A stretch of 64,000 nt of DNA from JAJYQH01 sp036261615 (GTDB taxonomy: Bacteria; Actinomycetota; Actinomycetes; Propionibacteriales; Propionibacteriaceae): the NCBI GenBank assembly GCA_036261615.1, contig DATAKK010000094.1, positions 1-64,000 of the forward strand. Direction: 5' to 3'. Every line of letters begins with the position of its first letter. Position 1 is the first letter of the stretch. Under the pieces are notes generated by a model that worked only from the letters and a program-made list of their open reading frames with translations, was not told the origin of the DNA and did no database searches. The translations under genes and the position numbers were made by a program. Of this stretch, positions 58,957 to 64,000 are shown piece after piece.

Positions 58957-59094
58957 ATGTCGAAGCGTACGTTCCAGCCGAGCAACCGGCGTCGCAGCCG
59001 CACCCATGGCTTCCGCGCCCGCATGCGCACCCGCGCCGGCCGCGCCATTCTGGCCGCCCGCCGTCGCAAGGGTCGCTCGGAGCTGTCGGCCTGA
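58957..59094 (+). CDS. rpmH: 50S ribosomal protein L34
   Basis: A 45-residue basic protein, MSKRTFQPSNRRRSRTHGFR then ARMRTRAGRAILAARRRKGR, the standard L34 sequence. It is part of the large ribosomal subunit. It starts the conserved rpmH-rnpA-yidD-yidC-jag-rsmG series to the right of the origin, with the rnpA GTG 5 bases after its stop. Confidence 0.97.
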   Translation: MSKRTFQPSNRRRSRTHGFRARMRTRAGRAILAARRRKGRSELSA

Positions 59095-59099
59095 CGCAC

Positions 59100-59444
59100 G
59101 TGCTGCCCGCGATCCATCGCATGCGCGCGTCGTGGGAGTTCCGCGACACGATGCGTCATGGCGTCCGGGCGGCGCGCCCCACTCTCGTGCTGCACGCACG
59201 GTCCCTCGAGAGCCCCCCGTCGCGGGTGGGCTTCGTCGTGTCCCGGGCCGTCGGCGGAGCCGTCGTCCGCAACCGGGTCAAGCGCCGGCTGCGGCACCTC
59301 GCGGCGTCCCAGATCGATGACTCGATGCCTGTGTCGGTCGTCGTCCGCGCGCTGCCCGGGTCGTCCCGCGAGCCCGAGCGCCTCGCCGACGACCTCGTCG
59401 GCGCCTGGTCGACGATGCGCCGCCGGTTGCAGGTGACGCCGTGA
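59100..59444 (+). CDS. rnpA: Ribonuclease P protein component
   Basis: A 114-residue protein. The RNase P protein core is present: VGFVVSRAVGGAVVRNRVKR (the RNR motif) and RLRHLAAS. It binds RNase P RNA and helps 5' processing of tRNA precursors. The GTG at 59100 is close to the rpmH stop. The end overlaps yidD by 4 bases. Confidence 0.95.
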   Translation: MLPAIHRMRASWEFRDTMRHGVRAARPTLVLHARSLESPPSRVGFVVSRAVGGAVVRNRVKRRLRHLAASQIDDSMPVSVVVRALPGSSREPERLADDLVGAWSTMRRRLQVTP

Positions 59445-59821
59445 GCGCCTCCGGCGTCGCGTGGTCGCGACCGGTGGGAGGGTTGCGGGTCGTCCTGCGG
59501 CATTCGCCCCTCGCCTGGCTGATGATCGGCTTCGTCCGGCTGTGGCGGGCCGTGATCTCCCCCCTGTACGGGGATGTGTGCAAGTACTACCCCACGTGCT
59601 CGAGCTACGGCCTCACGGCGCTCGAGACCCATGGGGCCATCAAGGGCGGCTGGCTCACCGTGCGCCGCCTGCTGCGCTGCCACCCCTGGTCACTGGGCGG
59701 GTACGACCCGGTGCCCGGGTCGGAGCACACGCACCACTCCCCCACCGAGGTCCCAGCCGACCCCCCTGGTTCATTTCCGGACGCCGGCGAGGCGTCGCCC
59801 GATCAAGGTAGCCAACGATGA
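59441..59821 (+). CDS. yidD: Membrane protein insertion efficiency factor YidD
   Basis: A 126-residue protein with the YidD core: FVRLWRAVISPLYGDVCKYY, PTCSSYGLTALETHGAIKGG and RRLLRCHPWSLGGYDPVP. Three conserved cysteines are present. It assists YidC in inserting membrane proteins. The C-terminal ~35 residues are a Pro/Ser/Asp-rich extension. GTG start; its end overlaps the yidC ATG by 4 bases. Confidence 0.93.
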   Translation: MSASGVAWSRPVGGLRVVLRHSPLAWLMIGFVRLWRAVISPLYGDVCKYYPTCSSYGLTALETHGAIKGGWLTVRRLLRCHPWSLGGYDPVPGSEHTHHSPTEVPADPPGSFPDAGEASPDQGSQR

Positions 59822-60936
59822 CCCTCACTCCCCTTCTCGTCCCGCTGTTCGCGTTCTTCTCCCTGTGGACGTCGCTGCGCGACGTGCTGTCGGCGATGAT
59901 GCAGCCGCTCTACTGGGCGGTGTCCGGTCTCGTCGTGCTGTTCCACAGCGTGTGGACCCCGGTGTTCGGGTCGGGGTCGGGGTGGACGTGGACGCTCGCG
60001 ATCATCAGCCTCACCGTCGTCATCCGCATCCTGCTCATCCCGCTGTTCGTGCGGCAGATCAACTCCGCGCGGAGCATGCAGCTGATCCAGCCGAAGCTCA
60101 AGGCGCTGCAGGAGAAGCACGGGTCGGACCGCGAGCGGCTCGCGCAGGAACAGATGAAGCTGTACCGCGAGGAGGGCGTCAACCCGGCGGCGTCCTGCCT
60201 GCCGCTGCTGCTGCAGGCGCCCATCTTCCTCGCGCTGTTCCGGGTGCTCGAGGGCGCGGCGGCCCAGCCGAACGCGATCCCGCGCGGCACCTTCTTCAAG
60301 CACCACCCCGAGCTCGTGGCCTCGCTGCGCGACTCGTCGATCTTCAACGCCCAGCTGGCCGGCCGGTTCTTCCCGATCGCCAACGGCTTCGGAGCCACCC
60401 AGGTGCTCGCGATGGTGCTCATCGTGGCGATGTCCGCGGTGCTGTTCGTCACCCAGCTCCAGCTGCTCAAGAAGAACATGCCGCCCGAGTCGCTCACCGG
60501 CCCGATGGCCCAGCAGCAGAAGATGATGCTCTACCTCTTCCCGGTCATCTACCTGTTCACCGGTATCAGCATCCCGATCGGCGTGCTCATCTACTGGCTC
60601 ACCACCAACGTGTGGACGATGGGCCAGCAGTGGATCATCATCCACAACAACCCCTCCCCCAACACTCCGGCCTACGTCGAGTGGGAGGAGCGGATGCGCG
60701 CCAGGGGCAAGGACCCGCACGCCATCGAGGCCGAGCGCGCGCAGAAGCGCAAGCGCCGGGTGGTCACTGAGACGCCTGCCGCCCAGGTGGTGGAGGAGGA
60801 CGGCTCGACCCGGCACGTGGTCGCTCGCCAGAACGTGAGCCGGCAGACGGTGCGCCGCCCCGACGAGGACGGCAAGCAGATCATCAGCCGTCAGCAGCCG
60901 CAGCGCCAGCCGCGTTCGGCCCGCAAGAAGAACTGA
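59818..60936 (+). CDS. yidC: Membrane protein insertase YidC (Oxa1 family)
   Basis: A 372-residue Oxa1-type insertase without the large periplasmic domain of proteobacteria. Five hydrophobic helices include LAIISLTVVIRILLIPLFV, with the conserved Arg in the groove, ASCLPLLLQAPIFLALFRVL, VLAMVLIVAMSAVLFVTQL and LYLFPVIYLFTGISIPIGVL. A basic C-terminal tail (RKRRVVTETPAAQ to SARKKN) binds the ribosome or signal peptide region. The ATG overlaps the yidD stop. Confidence 0.95.
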   Translation: MTLTPLLVPLFAFFSLWTSLRDVLSAMMQPLYWAVSGLVVLFHSVWTPVFGSGSGWTWTLAIISLTVVIRILLIPLFVRQINSARSMQLIQPKLKALQEKHGSDRERLAQEQMKLYREEGVNPAASCLPLLLQAPIFLALFRVLEGAAAQPNAIPRGTFFKHHPELVASLRDSSIFNAQLAGRFFPIANGFGATQVLAMVLIVAMSAVLFVTQLQLLKKNMPPESLTGPMAQQQKMMLYLFPVIYLFTGISIPIGVLIYWLTTNVWTMGQQWIIIHNNPSPNTPAYVEWEERMRARGKDPHAIEAERAQKRKRRVVTETPAAQVVEEDGSTRHVVARQNVSRQTVRRPDEDGKQIISRQQPQRQPRSARKKN

Positions 60937-60998
60937 CCCCCGGTCCCCAGCCGGCCCCGGTCCGGGCACCCGGACCACATTCGAGCAAGGAGACAGTG

Positions 60999-61577
60999 AT
61001 GAGTGACGTCGACACCACCCCGGAGCACGCCGCGACCGACACCGAGGTCGATCAGGTGGTTCCGGAGGTCGCGGAGGACGAGACGACGGACGCCGACAGC
61101 GGCGCGCAGGCCCGGCTGTCCAAGGGCGAGCAGCTGGAGGCGGAGGGAGACATCGCGGCCGACTACCTCGAGGAACTGCTCGACATCGCCGACCTCGATG
61201 GGGACATCGACACCTACGTCGAGGGCGGCCGCGCTCACGTGAGCATCGTCACCGACGGCGAGGAACTCGTCGGACGTGACGGAGAGGTGCTCGACGCCCT
61301 GCAGGAGCTCGCGCGGCTCGTCGTGATGACCGAGACCGGGAACCGCAGCCGGCTCATGCTCGACATCGCGGGGTTCCGGGACAAGCAGCGCAAGCGGCTC
61401 CGTGCGCTGGCCCAGGACGCCATCGCTGAGGTGCAGGCGTCCGGTGAGGCCGTGGCGCTCGCGCCGATGAACCCGTTCGAGCGCAAGATCGTCCACGACG
61501 CCGTCGCCGAGGCCGGACTCGTGAGCGAGTCCGAGGGCGTCGAGCCGAAGCGCCACGTCGTCATCCGGCCCGCCTGA
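60999..61577 (+). CDS. jag: RNA-binding protein Jag/KhpB (KH and R3H domains)
   Basis: A 192-residue protein. An acidic N-terminal region (about 1-50) precedes a KH domain (DYLEELLDIADLDGDIDTYV, LVGRDGEVLDALQELARLVV) and an R3H domain (RDKQRKRLRALAQDAIAEVQ, MNPFERKIVHDAVAEAGL). KhpB-type proteins bind small RNAs and mRNAs, and affect cell division and envelope. The Jag-N domain is absent, as in other actinobacteria. AAGGAG lies 6 bases before ATG 60999, which I prefer to the GTG 3 bases earlier. Confidence 0.93.
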   Translation: MSDVDTTPEHAATDTEVDQVVPEVAEDETTDADSGAQARLSKGEQLEAEGDIAADYLEELLDIADLDGDIDTYVEGGRAHVSIVTDGEELVGRDGEVLDALQELARLVVMTETGNRSRLMLDIAGFRDKQRKRLRALAQDAIAEVQASGEAVALAPMNPFERKIVHDAVAEAGLVSESEGVEPKRHVVIRPA

Positions 61578-61585
61578 GGGCGGCG

Positions 61586-62221
61586 GTGACCGGCGCGAGG
61601 CCGGAGGAGGGGGCGTCCCTCTCCCCCGCCGATGTCTTCGAGCATCCAGTGGCCGAGGCGATTGAGCGCTATGTCGATATATTGGCGAGTCGAGGAATCG
61701 AGTGGGGACTACTGGGTCCCCGGGAAGCCCCGCGGCTGTTCGACAGGCACATCCTCAACAGCGTCGCCCTGGCGGAGTTGATCCCTCAGGGGTCACGCGT
61801 CGTCGATGTCGGCAGCGGCGCCGGCCTGCCCGGGATCCCGCTCGCCGTTGTTCGGCCGGACCTCGACGTCACGCTGCTCGAGCCCCTGCTGCGGCGGTAC
61901 ACCTTCCTCGAGGAGGCGGTCGCAGAACTCGGGCTCGAGGAACGGGTGGCGGTGGTGCGTGGGCGCGCCGAGGAGACGAAGGAGCGCTTCGACGTGGTGG
62001 TCGCCCGGGCTGTCGCACCCCTGGCCCGGCTGCTCGGCTGGACGTCGGGCCTCTTCCTCCCCCATGGGGAACTGCTGGCACTCAAGGGCTCGTCCGCCGC
62101 GGACGAGGTCGCTGCGGCCCGACGTGACCTGGTGCGGCTGGGGGTCGCGGCCGAGGTGCTGCGCGTGCGGGCCGACCAGCGGGCCGACCCGACGACGGTC
62201 GTCCGGGTTCGCCGCGGCTGA
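61586..62221 (+). CDS. rsmG: 16S rRNA (guanine527-N7)-methyltransferase RsmG
   Basis: A 211-residue methyltransferase. The GTG at 61586 starts 8 bases after the jag stop. The SAM-binding VVDVGSGAGLPGIPLAVVRP, the preceding RLFDRHILNSVALAELIP and the FDVVVARAVAPLARLLGW block are characteristic of RsmG (GidB). It methylates G527 of 16S rRNA; loss gives low-level streptomycin resistance in several bacteria. This completes the conserved origin block before parA. Confidence 0.95.
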   Translation: MTGARPEEGASLSPADVFEHPVAEAIERYVDILASRGIEWGLLGPREAPRLFDRHILNSVALAELIPQGSRVVDVGSGAGLPGIPLAVVRPDLDVTLLEPLLRRYTFLEEAVAELGLEERVAVVRGRAEETKERFDVVVARAVAPLARLLGWTSGLFLPHGELLALKGSSAADEVAAARRDLVRLGVAAEVLRVRADQRADPTTVVRVRRG

Positions 62222-62402
62222 CCGGCCCTGGCGCGCCACTCCCCCGGCCCCGGACCGCGTCAGCGCGTTGTCCAGCTGTGGGTTGACATCGACTCCGACG
62301 TGGGCGTGGCCCACTTGGGGTCCCCGGCGGTGACCGTTGCGGCTCGACAGCCTCCCCGAAGTGGGGGTTGCTCCGTGCTGCCGCCGCCCGCGCCCGGAAC
62401 AT

Positions 62403-62477
62403 CCTGCGAAATTCGCATGGCCTGCCAGACCGCCCGCCCTCGGCAGGGTGTGTGGCAGGTGGTGCATGTTTCGCAGG
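62403..62477. repeat. Palindromic repeat element, copy 3 (diverged)
   Basis: CCTGCGAA (62403-62410) and TTCGCAGG (62470-62477) enclose GGCCTGCCAGAC and GTGTGGCAGGTGG. This is the same architecture as the pair at 3.4-3.7 kb but with a diverged left inner arm. It occupies the middle of the 392-base gap between rsmG and parA; I see no gene in that gap. Confidence 0.75.
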
Positions 62478-62613
62478 GACGAGAGCGGGCGTTCCGCGCG
62501 GTGAACGCCACCGAGGGAACCGGGGGCCCGATCCACCCGAGCAGGCCCGCGCGCCGCGTGTGATGGACGGGCGCGCGGCACTCCCCCACTAGACTGACGC
62601 ACCGGAGGTGCCG

Positions 62614-63588
62614 GTGATCAAGTTCTCGCGAGGCAAGAAGTCTGCCGCGGATGTTTCACGTGAAACGTCGCCCGTGATTCCCGCTTACGCGCGGGGGCCG
62701 CGTAGGGCCGCGCTGGACGACGAGGAGGCCGCGGCATTCGCGGCGCAGGAGGCGGTTTCACGTGAAACACCGCCACGGCTCGTCCTCCCCCGCCCTGACG
62801 CCCCCCGCATCTTCGTCATCGCGAACCAGAAGGGCGGCGTGGGGAAGACAACCACCGCGGTGAACATCGCCACCGCCCTCGCGATGGGCGGCCTCAGGGT
62901 GCTCGTCGTCGACCTCGATCCGCAGGGCAATGCGTCCACCGCGCTGGGCGTGGAGCACCGCGAGGGGACGCAGGGCACCTACGAGGTGCTCCTGGGCGAC
63001 GCGGACATCTCCGCCCATGCGGTGACGTCCGAGGAGGCGCCGCTCCTCACCGTGCTGCCGGCAACAATCGACCTGGCGGCCGCCGAGATCCAGCTGGTCA
63101 ACACTCAAGCGCGCGAACAGCGGCTCAAGCGCGCGCTGGCACGCTACCTGGCGGAGCACGAGACCGACTACGTCTTCATCGACTGCCCGCCGTCGCTCGG
63201 TTTGCTCACCGTCAACGCGCTGGTCGCGGCGTCCGAGCTGCTCATCCCCATCCAGTGCGAGTACTACGCGCTCGAGGGCCTCTCGCAACTGCTCCGCACG
63301 ATCGAGCTGGTCAAGGGCCAGTTGAACGACGACCTCAGCCTCTCGACGATCCTGCTGACGATGTACGACTCGCGCACCAACCTCGCGCAGCAGGTCGCCG
63401 CCGAAGTCAAGGGCCACTTCCAGCGGGAGACCCTCGACACGAGGATCCCACGCTCGGTGCGGGTGTCGGAGGCTCCAAGTTACGGCCGCACCGTACTCAC
63501 ATACGACCCGGCATCGGCAGGAGCGCTCGCGTACCGTTACGCAGCGCAGGAGATCGCGGAACGGGTCAGGGAACGACAGGAGGCGTGA
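62614..63588 (+). CDS. parA: Chromosome partitioning ATPase ParA (Soj)
   Basis: A 324-residue ParA. The deviant Walker A NQKGGVGKTTTAVNIATALA, VVDLDPQGNASTAL, FIDCPPSLGLLTVNALVAAS and the C-terminal DTRIPRSVRVSEAPSYGR match chromosomal ParA/Soj. It segregates the origin with ParB bound at parS. The N-terminal ~65 residues are an actinobacterial extension. I prefer GTG 62614, with GGAGG five bases upstream, to GTG 62608. Two parS sites lie inside the extension. parB overlaps by one base. Confidence 0.95.
   Translation: MIKFSRGKKSAADVSRETSPVIPAYARGPRRAALDDEEAAAFAAQEAVSRETPPRLVLPRPDAPRIFVIANQKGGVGKTTTAVNIATALAMGGLRVLVVDLDPQGNASTALGVEHREGTQGTYEVLLGDADISAHAVTSEEAPLLTVLPATIDLAAAEIQLVNTQAREQRLKRALARYLAEHETDYVFIDCPPSLGLLTVNALVAASELLIPIQCEYYALEGLSQLLRTIELVKGQLNDDLSLSTILLTMYDSRTNLAQQVAAEVKGHFQRETLDTRIPRSVRVSEAPSYGRTVLTYDPASAGALAYRYAAQEIAERVRERQEA
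62652..62667. other. parS: parS site 1 (inside parA)
   Basis: TGTTTCACGTGAAACG matches the 16-bp parS consensus TGTTTCACGTGAAACA at 15 positions. It lies in the parA coding sequence, encoding part of VSRET. Confidence 0.93.
62754..62769. other. parS: parS site 2 (inside parA)
   Basis: GGTTTCACGTGAAACA matches the consensus at 15 of 16 positions (first base differs). It lies 102 bases after the first site and again encodes VSRET in the same frame. Confidence 0.93.
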
Positions 63589-64000
63589 TGGCAACACGAC
63601 ACCAGAGCGGGTTGGGGCGGGGCCTGGGGGAGCTCTTCGTCCGCACCGACGAGCCCCAGGACGCCGACGAGCCGCGCGCGGAGCGGTCAGCACCGATCCG
63701 CGACGGCTCCTACCTCACGACCGTGCCGGTGGACAGCGTGCGGCCGAACCCGCGCCAACCCCGGCAGGTCTTCGACGAGGACGACCTCGCCGAGCTTGCG
63801 GGCTCCCTCAAGGAGGTCGGCGTCCTCCAGCCGATCGTCGTGCGCGACCGCGGCGACGGAAACTTCGAGCTGATCATGGGGGAGCGCCGGCTCCGCGCCG
63901 CCAAGCTCGGCGCGCTGGCGGAGATACCGGCGATCGTGCGGGCGACCGACGACACCAACCTGCTCCGCGACGCTCTCCTCGAGAACATCCACCGAGCCCA
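63588..64000 (+). CDS. parB: Chromosome partitioning protein ParB (3' truncated by the window)
   Basis: The first 137 residues are visible; the window ends in the middle. GLGRGLGELF near the start, then the ParB/Sulfiredoxin domain: VDSVRPNPRQPRQVFDEDDL, ELAGSLKEVGVLQPIVVR, LIMGERRLRAAKLGAL (GERRxRA CTP-binding motif) and the ENIHRA motif at the edge. ParB is a CTPase clamp that loads at parS and spreads, working with ParA and SMC. The ATG overlaps the parA stop by one base. Confidence 0.95.
   Translation, partial: MATRHQSGLGRGLGELFVRTDEPQDADEPRAERSAPIRDGSYLTTVPVDSVRPNPRQPRQVFDEDDLAELAGSLKEVGVLQPIVVRDRGDGNFELIMGERRLRAAKLGALAEIPAIVRATDDTNLLRDALLENIHRA

Noticed and set aside
62222..62607. A gene between rsmG and parA
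   Set aside because: Frames in both directions are short, overlap a palindromic element and lack ribosome sites or conserved sequence.

Overview
The window is high-GC DNA with dense, overlapping genes and many GTG starts. It comes from an Actinomycetota chromosome and includes the replication origin. The chromosomal block rpmH-rnpA-yidD-yidC-jag-rsmG-parA-parB runs to the right of a divergent dnaA. The ParA/ParB/parS arrangement, PadR, IclR and SorC regulators, a DUF6049/pseudokinase pair and an actinobacterial gas-vesicle cluster fit this phylum. Propionibacteriales would be a reasonable guess, but I cannot prove the family from this sequence.

Layout. Bases 1-3.4 kb hold the 3' part of a secreted cell-wall-binding-repeat protein, a RibD_C-type reductase and a zinc alcohol dehydrogenase. 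A 169-bp tandem duplication carrying a palindromic element follows. Bases 3.8-10.8 kb form a gas-vesicle locus: a small membrane protein, GvpY-like and GvpZ-like proteins with long low-complexity tails, then gvpA, F, G, O, J, L, S, a third F/L gene and K, mostly overlapping by 1-4 bases. Bases 10.9-18.5 kb hold a phosphatase with an EVE-like C-terminus, a tocopherol-cyclase-like protein, a UbiB-family kinase, PadR, an SPFH protein, a small GNAT, a TM2 protein and an IclR regulator. The IclR gene is divergent from an MFS transporter / FAH hydrolase / hexulose-phosphate synthase / hexuloisomerase operon (18.6-22.0 kb), with four palindromic operator-like sites between them.

Bases 22.2-38.4 kb are mixed metabolism: DUF72, an alpha/beta hydrolase, an NmrA protein, a disulfide-type flavoprotein and DUF427; a gluABCD-type amino-acid ABC transporter; CsbD; a carboxylesterase; and a SorC regulator facing glpF-glpK. 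Bases 38.4-44.3 kb are a minus-strand operon pcnA - DUF6049 - MviN-type pseudokinase - PH-domain protein, with the expected MurJ flippase gene absent. Bases 44.4-49.7 kb hold glycerate kinase, a DUF1707 protein, an EamA exporter, MscS and a penicillin-binding protein.

Bases 49.8-64 kb are the origin region. dnaN stands alone, without recF or gyrB. It is separated from dnaA by about 5.9 kb containing a probable unannotated structured RNA, DUF2853, a MacB/FtsX-type ABC exporter and its TetR regulator. DnaA boxes cluster between dnaA and rpmH. Two parS sites lie inside the 5' coding part of parA. I found no tRNA, rRNA, CRISPR array, insertion sequence or prophage. Several dispersed inverted-repeat families are present (a CCTGCGAA/CCACCTGCCACAC palindrome, a CGGCGTACG double hairpin and a CCGGCGTCCGG word).
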